Source: a virus. Taken from it: DNA of 63,153 bases. Where the stretch lies: positions 1-63,153 of IMG/VR virus record IMGVR_UViG_3300005843_000014; one strand, written 5' to 3'. A model generated the notes under the pieces. The model was not told the origin of the DNA. It was given only the letters and a program-made list of their open reading frames with translations, and did no database searches. Positions 45,916-54,564 of this stretch are shown here, one piece after another (the stretch's first letter is position 1; every line of letters starts with the position of its first letter). Position numbers and translations under genes: made by a program.

Positions 45916-47343
45916 ATGAAAATAAAAGAAATATCACTTAATAATTTCGCTAACTATGGTAAGGTTACAATTAACCTTGACCCAAATGTCAATTATTATG
46001 TTGGGAAGAACGGCTCAGGAAAAAGCACATTAGGTCTAACCGGCGTACAAGCAATTTTTCAGGGTATAGCCGAAAAGGCAACGAATGGTACTAGCCCGGT
46101 AATTGCCGAACGATTTAGATTCATTGGCAATGCTGGTGCCACATCAAAGAATCACATCATTCTTATTGACGAAAAGAATGGAAACGCTGAAATTAAGATC
46201 AGCCGGAAGATTACAAAGACTGGTAGCGAGCTTCAGATTGAAGCACCTGATAGTTACGGCCAACTTGATCAGGAATGGTTGAATTCTCTGTTCAATATTT
46301 TCCTTATCAGCCCTAAACGGTTTCTGGAACTATCGGCTAAAGACCAGGCTAAAGCGCTGGGTATCGATACGAAGCAATTCGATGATAAGCTGGCAGCAAA
46401 GAAAAAGGAGTTTACCGAAATCAATGCAGTATACCGGTCATTCGGTGAATTGGCGGAAGTGGAGAAAGTAGATAGGGTGGATGTGAGTGCATTACAAGCC
46501 CAAAAGAGTGAGATAGCTGATAAGTTGAATGCAAAGTACCTGGAAAACAAAAAGGCGAACGAAGCGACTAAAAAAGCATGGGAAGCGGCATGTGATGTTG
46601 TTGATTCCGAATGCAACGAGTTTAACAATAAGCAGATTATCCTGGCGAACACCATTGAACAGGCCAATAAATTATATTCGCAATTGGAAGGCCTTGGTTA
46701 TGGCGGATATGAAGTAAGCGAATGGATAAAATCGTTGGGCCAGCCTGAAGAAACAAAGAACTCGGAACAGCTGTACCCTGCTGAACCTACCTACATTATC
46801 GAACTCCCCGACCGCGCTGAACTCGATGCCATCGATCAGCAGATCATTGCCGCCGGTGAAACGAATAACAATGCACTCCTTTACGAACAATACCTGCAGA
46901 AGAAAGCACAAAAGGAAGCCAAAGAAGCCGAGCTTAAGGCGAACAAAGAGGCGCAAACGAAGATCGAAACAGAGCGCCTGGAATACATAAAGTCTTTCAA
47001 ATTCCCCTTCTCAAATCTCACAGTTGGCGAAGATGGCGAACTGCTTCTCAACGGCAAGCCGATTAAAGCCGAATACTTCTCTACTGGTGAACTCCTTAAA
47101 ATCATTCCTGTTCTTATTGCCACTACTCAGCCGGAACTGAAATATGTTTTCCTGCAGGACTTCAACCTTATGGACGACGAAAAGCAAAAGGAGATCGAAG
47201 AATACCTAACTGGCAAAGGCTTCCAACTTGTTGTTGAGATGGTTGGCAAAACAAAAGTGGCTGATAAGAACTGCATACTGCTTCGTGATAATGTGGTGGT
47301 TGATAATTATGAGGAAGCGAAGGGGGAGACCATTTGCGTTTAA
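45916..47343 (+). CDS. SMC/RecF/Rad50-like AAA ATPase
   Basis: This 475-residue protein has an N-terminal 'Phe-Ala-Asn-Tyr' strand, Walker A Gly30-Lys-Asn-Gly-Ser-Gly-Lys-Ser-Thr38, a central Lys/Glu coiled coil (about 145-355), a short signature-like Ser-Thr-Gly-Glu-Leu (about 390) and a C-terminal Walker B-type 'Tyr-Val-Phe-Leu-Gln-Asp' (about 413). It is a short Rad50/RecF-like ATPase. Next to RecT and YqaJ, it probably helps process or repair DNA ends. The coiled coil is short and no zinc hook is visible. Confidence 0.85.
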   Translation: MKIKEISLNNFANYGKVTINLDPNVNYYVGKNGSGKSTLGLTGVQAIFQGIAEKATNGTSPVIAERFRFIGNAGATSKNHIILIDEKNGNAEIKISRKITKTGSELQIEAPDSYGQLDQEWLNSLFNIFLISPKRFLELSAKDQAKALGIDTKQFDDKLAAKKKEFTEINAVYRSFGELAEVEKVDRVDVSALQAQKSEIADKLNAKYLENKKANEATKKAWEAACDVVDSECNEFNNKQIILANTIEQANKLYSQLEGLGYGGYEVSEWIKSLGQPEETKNSEQLYPAEPTYIIELPDRAELDAIDQQIIAAGETNNNALLYEQYLQKKAQKEAKEAELKANKEAQTKIETERLEYIKSFKFPFSNLTVGEDGELLLNGKPIKAEYFSTGELLKIIPVLIATTQPELKYVFLQDFNLMDDEKQKEIEEYLTGKGFQLVVEMVGKTKVADKNCILLRDNVVVDNYEEAKGETICV

Positions 47344-47379
47344 TCCTACCCAATCCAGTCAAACCAAAATTGAAATAAG

Positions 47380-47760
47380 ATGTCAACAGTAAACCAAAAC
47401 GCCAGCATACTCAACCTTGCTACAAAAAAGCAAACTGAAGTAATTAGGCATGTATTTTCAGAAGATGAAATCAACGAAATGAATAGTACTATTTCATCAA
47501 ACCTGCGCAAAAACTATGAATTGGAAGCTGCGCTGAATGAAATAAAAGAGGATTATAAAAGTAAAATGAAACCTCTTGAAAAGGAAAACAAAGTTCTTTT
47601 AAAGCAGACCAAAGACGGGTTCGTTGATCGCGATCAGGACGTATACTTAATCCCGGATTACGATAACCGTATCATGGAATTATACAACGAAGACGGTTTC
47701 AAAGTGGGTGACCGGAAAATGTTAATGGCTGAACTGCAGGGCCATTTAGATTTAAAATAA
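47380..47760 (+). CDS. coiled-coil hypothetical protein
   Basis: This 126-residue protein has a central Lys/Glu helix (about 28-78) and a beta-type C-terminus. Part of the recombination/replication operon. Unknown function. Confidence 0.55.
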   Translation: MSTVNQNASILNLATKKQTEVIRHVFSEDEINEMNSTISSNLRKNYELEAALNEIKEDYKSKMKPLEKENKVLLKQTKDGFVDRDQDVYLIPDYDNRIMELYNEDGFKVGDRKMLMAELQGHLDLK

Positions 47761-47784
47761 TTATTCACCATTCAAAATCTATAA

Positions 47785-48486
47785 ATGGATCAGAAGCTCA
47801 CAATTGTCCCATCCGGCGATACATTAGTAATTCGCACCGGCGAGGCAGAAAAGATTTATCCTCCCCGTAAAGTTCTTATCTCAGGTAACATCCAGGCTCC
47901 TGGCGAATATTTCACTAAACGGCAACCGCAGATATCAGACAAATTACACCTCACTCATGTTATTATCGATATCGAAAAGTTATCAATAAGTTTGGTTATA
48001 AATGAAACCAGCGAGTTTGCTGAATATGTTTCTGGTAAACTGGAACACTTCAAAGAATTCGTTGATTTCGGTATTAACCGGAATAAGAAATACGGCGTTC
48101 AAGAGCTATATAAAATGCTCAAATTGAAACGTGCCTATTTTCAAAACAGAGAAGACCACGCTGTTATTCTTGATCAGCTGAAAAAGTTTGAAGCTAAAAC
48201 TGAAATCGAATTTCAAAGTATGAACGATTTCAAGGGCTCCGCTGCCCTTAAGAAAATCGAAAGCTGCAAGACAAATCTCACTTACAACTTTGTTTTAAAT
48301 ATTCCCATTTACAAAGGCTTCGACCCTTCTTCTTTCCCTGTAGAAATCGAATTTGAGCCGCATGATGGTGGAATTATTTGCTGGCTTGCATCCCAAGACC
48401 TGGCGGAGCTTGAAATAAAGATTCGTGACGAAATCATGGCTAAAGAAATTGAGCTGTTTAAAAGCGTGGTATTAGTTAGGCAGTGA
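47785..48486 (+). CDS. DUF2303/YfdQ-like phage protein (tentative)
   Basis: This 233-residue protein has an N-terminal beta region ('Val-Pro-Ser-Gly-Asp-Thr-Leu-Val-Ile') and C-terminal strands 'Phe-Val-Leu-Asn-Ile-Pro-Ile-Tyr-Lys-Gly' then 'Gly-Gly-Ile-Ile-Cys-Trp-Leu', reminiscent of DUF2303 proteins found near phage recombination genes. Role unknown. Confidence 0.55.
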   Translation: MDQKLTIVPSGDTLVIRTGEAEKIYPPRKVLISGNIQAPGEYFTKRQPQISDKLHLTHVIIDIEKLSISLVINETSEFAEYVSGKLEHFKEFVDFGINRNKKYGVQELYKMLKLKRAYFQNREDHAVILDQLKKFEAKTEIEFQSMNDFKGSAALKKIESCKTNLTYNFVLNIPIYKGFDPSSFPVEIEFEPHDGGIICWLASQDLAELEIKIRDEIMAKEIELFKSVVLVRQ

Positions 48487-48522
48487 TCTAGAAATAATTT
48501 GAAGTGACCCAACCCGTTTTAT

Positions 48523-48894
48523 ATGAACACAATATTGAATTATATGGCAATCCCTGGTGTACAGAAGTCGATTAATAGGGATCGATCAAGATTGCTTTCA
48601 AGGTTTGAGCAGGATATTATTATTAAAACTATATGCGATTATTTCCGAATCGAATTTACTGCCTTACAGAATAATTCAAAAACACGATCGATTGTTTACC
48701 CCCGACAAATAATAATGTACTTTCTTACCGAATACACAGACTTGACATATTTAGCAATAGGAAAATTATTCGGTCGTGATCACACTACAGTAATTCATAG
48801 TAAGAATCTCATTAAAGATTTTATAAAGGTGGTGGAAAGCGTCAGGGATGAAATTGAAATCATAAAGAAGCAAATCATTGACAATCACATTTAA
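48523..48894 (+). CDS. stand-alone DnaA domain IV DNA-binding protein
   Basis: This 123-residue protein is a DnaA C-terminal domain: a helical lead, 'Arg-Gln-Ile-Ile-Met-Tyr-Phe-Leu', then Ile-Gly-Lys-Leu-Phe-Gly84-Arg-Asp-His-Thr-Thr-Val-Ile-His92, the DnaA signature helix that recognises DnaA boxes. It lacks the AAA+ domain. It may bind phage or host origins, steering or blocking host DnaA. Followed by replication genes. Confidence 0.85.
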   Translation: MNTILNYMAIPGVQKSINRDRSRLLSRFEQDIIIKTICDYFRIEFTALQNNSKTRSIVYPRQIIMYFLTEYTDLTYLAIGKLFGRDHTTVIHSKNLIKDFIKVVESVRDEIEIIKKQIIDNHI

Positions 48895-48903
48895 ATCAAC
48901 GCC

Positions 48904-49134
48904 ATGACAGACCGCCAGCAACTCGAACGCCTGATGGCAATAGTGGAACAAGCCAGGGATACGCAGAAGTCCTATAACATAGTTAAGAAGCAAGGCAATG
49001 GTGATCAGATCAAAAAGGCGCTATCAGAGCTGCGAATGAAATGGGATGCGGTGGATAATTTATTCAAGGTGCTACGCGAGGCCGGGTATATCCCAACGAA
49101 GCACGCGGAGGCTGATCAATCTAAAATGTTTTAA
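48904..49134 (+). CDS. small helical hypothetical protein
   Basis: This 76-residue helical, charged protein sits ten bases after the DnaA-like gene. Unknown function. Confidence 0.55.
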   Translation: MTDRQQLERLMAIVEQARDTQKSYNIVKKQGNGDQIKKALSELRMKWDAVDNLFKVLREAGYIPTKHAEADQSKMF

Positions 49135-49144
49135 AACTCAATTT

Positions 49145-49324
49145 ATGCAGGATAATAAGCTAACAATTCGAATTGATTCAATAGTAATTGTAACAGACCA
49201 GCAAGGCAACAAAAGAGAAGGTAAAATAATCAACCATGATCCAGGAGCAAATAAATACGTTGTAAGATTCCCTGCAACAGCCATGGGCGAATATTGGTCG
49301 CCCGAGTTTGTTAGGCAGAAATAA
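49145..49324 (+). CDS. small beta-barrel-like hypothetical protein
   Basis: This 59-residue protein is read from ATG 49145, which fits neighbour spacing better than the longer frame. 'Gly-Lys-Ile-Ile-Asn-His-Asp', 'Tyr-Val-Val-Arg-Phe' recall an SH3-like/KOW fold. Unknown role. Confidence 0.5.
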   Translation: MQDNKLTIRIDSIVIVTDQQGNKREGKIINHDPGANKYVVRFPATAMGEYWSPEFVRQK

Positions 49325-49376
49325 CCCTATCATACATTTAATCCGTGCCACAAATCAAACCTATAAAACTGTTATT

Positions 49377-50162
49377 GTGGCAAGACCGACTCGACAAGGC
49401 ATAGACTACTTTCCGTATGACGTAGACTTGGATCAGGACGATAAATTGGGAATGATCATAGGTGAATTTCAAATTAAGGGCGAAATACTGTATACAAAAC
49501 TTTGTGCATGGATTTATAAGACGAATGGGTATTATACTGAATGGAATGAAGAAGTACAACTGAGGTTCCTGAGACGTTACGATTATTGTGGTTTCTCAGT
49601 GAGTTTCACTAATGAGGTTGTACCGAGGTTAATCAAATGGGGTTTATTTGACAAGGCCGTGTTTGATTCGTTTCAAATTCTTACTTCAGCGCGTATCCAA
49701 GAAACATGGAAAGATGCAACACGCAAGCGAAAGGACTGTATAATAGATGAAAAGATTCGCATTCCATTGGTTATTGACGCCGATAAGCCGGAAGAAACTA
49801 AAAAAAAGCCGGAAGAAACTCCACAAAGTAAAGGAAAGGAGAGTAAAGAAAAGGAAAGGAAAGGAGAGCCGCCACCCGAAATAAATGATTACGGCGAAGT
49901 TAGTCAGTGCTATGATATCGAAAAGGAACTAACTAACAACCAAATTTATTTTCAAAAAATTTGCATGGCGGCGCAAAAAGACGAAGAGACTGGGCGCCGC
50001 GTTTTGAAAAAATATCACTTAAGCATGATTGAAAATGAAAAATATCCACGATCAAAAAAGTCACTTTATGCCGGATTTGAAAAATGGTTGATGGACGAAA
50101 AATCTTATCGTAATGTTAAACCAGGAACTAAACAAATTGGCCGCGACTTTATCCCCGACTGA
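49377..50162 (+). CDS. DUF4373 (Lin1244/Lin1753-like) replication protein
   Basis: This 261-residue protein starts with GTG at 49377: this gives 'Met-Ala-Arg-Pro-x-Arg-Gln-Gly-Ile-Asp-Tyr-Phe-Pro-Tyr-Asp-Val-Asp', the family's standard N-terminus, while a longer frame from TTG 49308 does not. A winged-helix-like N-terminal domain is followed by a Lys/Glu/Pro-rich linker (about 135-175) and a C-terminal helical part. Resembles phage replication initiators (DnaD-like role) next to DnaC loaders. The next gene overlaps its end by 50 bases. Confidence 0.8.
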   Translation: MARPTRQGIDYFPYDVDLDQDDKLGMIIGEFQIKGEILYTKLCAWIYKTNGYYTEWNEEVQLRFLRRYDYCGFSVSFTNEVVPRLIKWGLFDKAVFDSFQILTSARIQETWKDATRKRKDCIIDEKIRIPLVIDADKPEETKKKPEETPQSKGKESKEKERKGEPPPEINDYGEVSQCYDIEKELTNNQIYFQKICMAAQKDEETGRRVLKKYHLSMIENEKYPRSKKSLYAGFEKWLMDEKSYRNVKPGTKQIGRDFIPD

Positions 50163-51024
50163 CCCGATTCCCGCGGACCCTTATTTACTAACCCCGAAAG
50201 AGGAAGAAAGGGCAGTGGCCTATGCTGTTGAGCAGGCAAAAAAGTTCATGGCCTGGAAAATGAGGCGTGTGCTTAAGACTCATGAGGAAATTGAATTTAA
50301 GCTGAGTCAGGTTAACTGGGAGGAACGAATTGATCGGCAAAAAGTTTTGAACCTCGCCAACACGGCAAAGAATCAACAGATATGGCAGATTTCACAACGT
50401 CAGGCCGACAAAGAGAGAGAGCTTTTGCGACTGAAAGAGTTATCGCAGTACTGGGGATATGGGCGTATTTACAAGCTAATCAAGTATAACAGTTTTCATT
50501 TATTTGGCAAAGTACTCGATGAAACTCAAGACAACATGCCGGCCCTAAAGGCCCTTTGTTTCTTCCTTGCGCGGGATGATAGGTTTGCCACTGATCTTGG
50601 CTTTGATCGGCTTAAAGGGTTGCTGATCCGCGGTCCCACTGGCACAGGTAAGACGCACCTTGTTCGATGTGCCGAGGATAACGGTTTGAACCCTATACTT
50701 ACTCTTTCCATGCTTGAAATTACAGACAAGGTTGAGGAAGATGGTAGTTACAAAATTGATATGGATGGAAAGAAAATAATTTACCTGGATGATGTTGGTA
50801 CTGAAGAAGCAGAGGTAAAACATTTCGGTACAATCAAGTTGTGGTTCAAAAATTTTATCGAAAAAAGTTATTTAAAATCAAAATGCTACAATCACATTAT
50901 TATAACTACCAACTTAAACTTTAAAGGGTTGGAGGATCATTATGGGGTTCGTGTTGCGAGCCGGATGCGAGAGATGTTCAATGTGGTTGACCTGACAGGA
51001 GAAGATAGGAGGAAACAAAAATGA
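50113..51024 (+). CDS. DnaC-like helicase loader ATPase
   Basis: This 303-residue protein has a helical N-terminal half (about 1-130) and an AAA+ domain with Walker A Gly174-Pro-Thr-Gly-Thr-Gly-Lys-Thr181, Walker B 'Ile-Ile-Tyr-Leu-Asp-Asp-Val-Gly' (about 226-233) and 'Ile-Ile-Thr-Thr-Asn-Leu' sensor I. A late Arg-x-x-Ser/Arg region precedes the C-terminus. It should load the host replicative helicase. No helicase gene is present in the window, so the phage relies on the host's. Confidence 0.85.
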   Translation: MLNQELNKLAATLSPTDPIPADPYLLTPKEEERAVAYAVEQAKKFMAWKMRRVLKTHEEIEFKLSQVNWEERIDRQKVLNLANTAKNQQIWQISQRQADKERELLRLKELSQYWGYGRIYKLIKYNSFHLFGKVLDETQDNMPALKALCFFLARDDRFATDLGFDRLKGLLIRGPTGTGKTHLVRCAEDNGLNPILTLSMLEITDKVEEDGSYKIDMDGKKIIYLDDVGTEEAEVKHFGTIKLWFKNFIEKSYLKSKCYNHIIITTNLNFKGLEDHYGVRVASRMREMFNVVDLTGEDRRKQK

Positions 51025-51194
51025 CCACCAAATCCTGCACCCACTGCCACATCCCGTTACCGCTATCCGCCTTCGCGAGAAAAACGGAGAAGAAAGACGG
51101 CAGGGATAGCATGTGCAAGGAATGCGAGAGGAAGGCCCGGGCGAGGAAGAAGGAACAGGAGAAAGAATACGGTAAGAAATATTTTATTTTTTGA
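51021..51194 (+). CDS. small zinc-finger protein (endonuclease VII N-terminus-like)
   Basis: This 57-residue protein overlaps the loader stop by 4 bases. Cys-x-x-Cys (6-9) and Cys-x-x-Cys (32-35) frame 'Leu-Ser-Ala-Phe-x-x-Lys ... Lys-Asp-Gly', as in zinc ribbons preceding recombination endonuclease VII/HNH proteins. The catalytic part is absent and a basic tail follows. Probable nucleic-acid binder. Confidence 0.6.
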   Translation: MTTKSCTHCHIPLPLSAFARKTEKKDGRDSMCKECERKARARKKEQEKEYGKKYFIF

Positions 51195-51196
51195 TT

Positions 51197-52288
51197 ATGG
51201 ACACTAATAGGATCATACAATACAATGTTTTGAATACCCCATGGCCGTTGGCTGATAACAGCATTGACTGTTGCGTGACAAGTCCGCCATATTGGGGACT
51301 TCGGGATTATGGTGTGGCGGGCCAGTTGGGCCTTGAAAAAACACCTGAAGAATATGTGCAGAAAATGGTTTTTGTGTTTGAGGAAGTTAAAAGGGTGTTG
51401 AAACCATGCGGAACATTATGGTTAAACTTGGGCGATAGTTACGCAGCCTCTGGTAGAGGCGGGGGCGGGGGAAGTATAAACGAACACGATATAGGCAAAA
51501 AGATAACAGGGGATAACAATAGGAGAAAACCTGTAATCGGTTTAAAACCAAAAGACCTTGTTGGCATCCCCTGGATGGTAGCATTTGCTCTACGTTCAGC
51601 TGGTTGGTATTTACGATCAGATATTATTTGGGCAAAAAAGAATTGCATGCCAGAAAGTGTAACTGACAGACCAACACGATCACATGAATATATATTCCTT
51701 CTAAGCAAATCTACAAAATACTATTATGACCAAGAAGCAATAAAAGAGCCAGCCATTTATGACGTTGATGGGACCGGTACTGCAGCCAGGAAGGCAAGAC
51801 AGAAAGAAGAAAACAAAAGTATGCCTACTATTATAAATGGAGGAATAAGGCCTGCAGGATTTAAGGATGCCGAAAAAATGAATGGTAAGCATGGGGGTAA
51901 AGGAAATCGAAAGACCTTCCGCGGGGGTGGAAAATATACAAAGAATCAATCTTTTGATAACAGTCAAATTGTCGAAAATGATTCTCATGGTAATGCTCCA
52001 AGTTTAACTGGCATGCGTAATAAGAGAGACGTTTGGAATGTTGCACCAGCGCAGTTTCCTGAAGCTCACTTTGCCACCTTCCCTGAAGAGCTTATAACAC
52101 CATGTATTTTGGCTGGCTGCCCCAAAGATGGTATTGTGCTTGATCCATTTATTGGCGCCGGAACTACTGCCCTGGTATCATTATCTCATGGTAGACAATT
52201 CATCGGTTTTGAATTGAACCCGGCATATATCACAATTGCCAATAAACGACTGAAACAAAAATTCGGAATGTTTTATAATGAAAAGTAA
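51197..52288 (+). CDS. DNA methyltransferase, N4-cytosine/N6-adenine beta class
   Basis: This 363-residue protein has motif IV Thr-Ser-Pro-Pro-Tyr-Trp (28-33) near the N-terminus and motif I 'Asp-Pro-Phe-Ile-Gly-Ala-Gly-Thr-Thr' near 308-316, the beta-class order. The SPPY form is most common in N4-cytosine methyltransferases. A central region is low-complexity Gly/Lys-rich. No partner restriction gene, so an orphan methylase: anti-restriction or regulatory. It overlaps the VRR-NUC gene by 11 bases. Confidence 0.88.
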   Translation: MDTNRIIQYNVLNTPWPLADNSIDCCVTSPPYWGLRDYGVAGQLGLEKTPEEYVQKMVFVFEEVKRVLKPCGTLWLNLGDSYAASGRGGGGGSINEHDIGKKITGDNNRRKPVIGLKPKDLVGIPWMVAFALRSAGWYLRSDIIWAKKNCMPESVTDRPTRSHEYIFLLSKSTKYYYDQEAIKEPAIYDVDGTGTAARKARQKEENKSMPTIINGGIRPAGFKDAEKMNGKHGGKGNRKTFRGGGKYTKNQSFDNSQIVENDSHGNAPSLTGMRNKRDVWNVAPAQFPEAHFATFPEELITPCILAGCPKDGIVLDPFIGAGTTALVSLSHGRQFIGFELNPAYITIANKRLKQKFGMFYNEK

Positions 52289-52604
52289 ACCACCTATACC
52301 CCTAACCAAAGACGCAATCCGCGCCTCAGCGCTAAAGGAACTCGCCTGGCGGGGTCATGATTGCTGGCGCCAAAACAATATTGCCGTTCGTGGTAGGACG
52401 TTCATTGGCCGGCGTGGGGTCAGCGACATCATCGGCATAACCAAGGACGCGCGCTGGGTCGCCTGCGAGGTGAAAACCTTAAATGACCGCCTTTCGCCCG
52501 ATCAGATACTTTTCCTCAACGATATAAAGAAAGCTGGTGGCGAGGCTTATATCGCGTGTCAGGTGGGTAATACGGTTGAATTGAAGGAGTGGGAGGTGAA
52601 ATAA
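52278..52604 (+). CDS. VRR-NUC-type nuclease
   Basis: This 108-residue protein fits a minimal PD-(D/E)XK VRR-NUC domain: 'Gly-Val-Ser-Asp-Ile-Ile-Gly' (about 47-53), 'Ala-Cys-Glu-Val-Lys' (about 62-66) and 'Leu-Ser-Pro-Asp-Gln'. Stand-alone phage VRR-NUC proteins are thought to be structure-specific nucleases in replication or recombination. Confidence 0.85.
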   Translation: MKSKPPIPLTKDAIRASALKELAWRGHDCWRQNNIAVRGRTFIGRRGVSDIIGITKDARWVACEVKTLNDRLSPDQILFLNDIKKAGGEAYIACQVGNTVELKEWEVK

Positions 52605-52613
52605 ATTAAAATT

Positions 52614-53240
52614 ATGAGACGCTTTACCAAAGAAGAAGATCAATTTATTGAGGATCATTACCTCAGTTTACCGGCTTCTTTTATATCAAGGCTATTTGGC
52701 AGGTCGAAAGGAGCGGCGAGGCAGCGGATGCCTATATTAGGATTAACGGTTCCCGACAATATTAAAGCACAGTTTGTTAAAGATAACATATTTAAAAAAG
52801 GAATGGCCGCCTTCAATAAAGGCAGGTCGATTGAGCAATGGATGGGGAAAGATCAGCGGGAGAATATGAGGGCTACTCAATTTAAACAAGGCAGGCTACC
52901 ATGGAATACAAGGCAAAAGTTTGAGATCAGTAAGCGGCAGAAGAAAGGGGAAAAGCCATACCTGGTCATCTTCCTGGCTGCTAATAGACCTAAGTACCTG
53001 CATAGATTTATTTGGGAACAGGCTCACGGCCCCATCCCTAAAGGTTTTAACATAGTGTTTAAGGATAGCAATACACTGAACTGCAACCTTGACAACCTGG
53101 AAATCATAAGCAATGCTGATCTCATAATAAGGAATAGCGCACACAGATTCGGCCATGAAATATTCAAAATAATTCAATTGCGTGGCGCCCTTAATCGCCA
53201 AATAAATAAACGACTTAAACAGTTATCAAATGAAAAATAA
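52614..53240 (+). CDS. HNH endonuclease (homing-type)
   Basis: This 208-residue protein has an N-terminal HTH/Myb-like start (Phe-Thr-Lys-Glu-Glu-Asp-Gln-Phe), a basic middle, and a C-terminal HNH: 'Leu-His-Arg-Phe-Ile-Trp-Glu', 'Gly-Phe-Asn-Ile-Val-Phe-Lys-Asp', 'Asn-Leu-Asp-Asn-Leu-Glu' (about 137-178). Free-standing, mobile HNH endonuclease. Overlaps the next gene by 11 bases. Confidence 0.8.
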   Translation: MRRFTKEEDQFIEDHYLSLPASFISRLFGRSKGAARQRMPILGLTVPDNIKAQFVKDNIFKKGMAAFNKGRSIEQWMGKDQRENMRATQFKQGRLPWNTRQKFEISKRQKKGEKPYLVIFLAANRPKYLHRFIWEQAHGPIPKGFNIVFKDSNTLNCNLDNLEIISNADLIIRNSAHRFGHEIFKIIQLRGALNRQINKRLKQLSNEK

Positions 53241-53529
53241 AATTAGTGATTTACGCGATCACATGTTTGCTGCACTGGAAAGACTTGGAGAGAAAGATAT
53301 TACACCGGAACAACTCAAGAGTGAGATCGAAAAGGCAAAAGCTGTATCTCAGGTAGGCCAGGTTATAATTGAGTCTGCAAAGGTAGAAATACTTTATGCT
53401 GAAAAGGTGGGCTATAAGGGAGAAAGAATAAGCAAGTTTATGGAAGACAAGGATGACGAAGCAAAAGAGCCCAGGCCGGTTGCTGTTTATTCAAACAAAT
53501 CACCGTTAGGTATTGCAAATGGAGGATAA
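53230..53529 (+). CDS. helical hypothetical protein
   Basis: This 99-residue protein begins 'Lys-Ile-Ser-Asp-Leu-Arg-Asp-His-Met-Phe-Ala-Ala-Leu-Glu', a form common to small phage proteins before DUF551-type genes. Function unknown. Confidence 0.6.
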   Translation: MKNKISDLRDHMFAALERLGEKDITPEQLKSEIEKAKAVSQVGQVIIESAKVEILYAEKVGYKGERISKFMEDKDDEAKEPRPVAVYSNKSPLGIANGG

Positions 53530-54415
53530 ATGGATAAAGCCTTCGGATCAATTGCCGGAACCATGGTCATATGTTTTAGCAACGATAGAATCCCCTGTTG
53601 ATAAGTGGGTAGAGATAGTTCATATTGATGATAAAGGTCATTGGCTTTTGTATGGTAGGCCAAGAACTACTTTTGTTATTGCGTGGATGAAATTACCTGA
53701 ACCAGCTAAAAAAATAATTATGAAAGAAATTCCGATGCTGTTTAGTACTGCTATGGTGCAAGCAGAACTGGATGGGCGAAAGACTATGACCAGGCGCCTG
53801 AAAGGATTAGAATTAGTAAATGCAAATCCCGGCAAGTGGAGTCTAGTTGAGGTTGATTCGCCTTTCAAGCCGGCCGATATATTTTGGTTTGAAGGTCATG
53901 GCGAAAGAGTTGCGATTAAATGCCCTTATAGTCAGGCTGGCGATCTTCTTTGGGTCCGGGAAACTTGGCGTGGTATTAAGCAAGATTTCGGTCCTGACCG
54001 TATTGAATACAAAGCAACCGAAACCGTCAACCTTGCTGATAAGTGGCGCCCATCGATCCACATGCCAAAGGAAGCCGCCCGGATCTGGTTGCAGGTGACT
54101 AATGTGTGCGTGGAGCGATTACAGGACATCAGCGAGGAAGATGCGAAAGCAGAAGGAGTAAAACCTGCTCATTGTGAAACTAATGACGGATGCCCTTCGC
54201 TGAATTGTAAAGATCAATGCTGCGAAATTGGGAATTGGTGGAATTACAGAGCCCCCGATGGTGAAGGGTTTCCGGCTTTCACTGCAAAATCTAGTTTTGA
54301 ATCACTATGGGAGTCAATAAATGGCCGTGAATCATTAGACGCCAATCCCTGGGTCTGGGTTATTTCCTTCAAGGTTCTTTCAACTACCGGTAAACCATTA
54401 ACCACCACCCCATGA
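53519..54415 (+). CDS. DUF551 plus ASCH-like fusion protein
   Basis: This 298-residue protein starts at ATG 53519. The N-terminal domain (about 1-66) has DUF551 features: 'Trp-Ile-Lys-Pro-Ser-Asp-Gln-Leu-Pro', a Gly-His-Trp turn and 'Ala-Trp-Met-Lys-Leu-Pro'. The C-terminal domain (about 73-290) has 'Met-Thr-Arg-Arg', 'Gly-Asp-Leu-Leu-Trp-Val-Arg-Glu-Thr-Trp' and a closing 'Asn-Pro-Trp-Val-Trp-Val-Ile', as in widespread ASCH-related phage proteins. ASCH domains bind RNA or modified nucleosides. Such fusions are not the usual form of either family in my experience. Confidence 0.7.
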   Translation: MEDKWIKPSDQLPEPWSYVLATIESPVDKWVEIVHIDDKGHWLLYGRPRTTFVIAWMKLPEPAKKIIMKEIPMLFSTAMVQAELDGRKTMTRRLKGLELVNANPGKWSLVEVDSPFKPADIFWFEGHGERVAIKCPYSQAGDLLWVRETWRGIKQDFGPDRIEYKATETVNLADKWRPSIHMPKEAARIWLQVTNVCVERLQDISEEDAKAEGVKPAHCETNDGCPSLNCKDQCCEIGNWWNYRAPDGEGFPAFTAKSSFESLWESINGRESLDANPWVWVISFKVLSTTGKPLTTTP

Positions 54416-54564
54416 CAACCTGCCAATTCTTCCTCTGCCTGTGCCTTATCGTCGCGGCGTATGTCGTGTTCTTTACGGTCGTCGGGCTGGTATTGGGGTT
54501 GTGTTGGGTGTTGAATAAAATATTTAAAAATGACAAATCTAAGGGAACAGTATTGGGCCGTTGA
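54412..54564 (+). CDS. 50-residue cysteine-rich membrane protein
   Basis: ATGA overlap with the previous stop. One or two hydrophobic helices (about 4-34) with three cysteines, then a basic tail. Overlaps the next gene by 35 bases. Unknown function. Confidence 0.5.
   Translation: MTTCQFFLCLCLIVAAYVVFFTVVGLVLGLCWVLNKIFKNDKSKGTVLGR

Noticed and set aside
49308-49376. TTG start for the DUF4373 protein
   Set aside because: The GTG at 49377 yields the family's conserved N-terminus; the extension overlaps the previous gene and has no family character.
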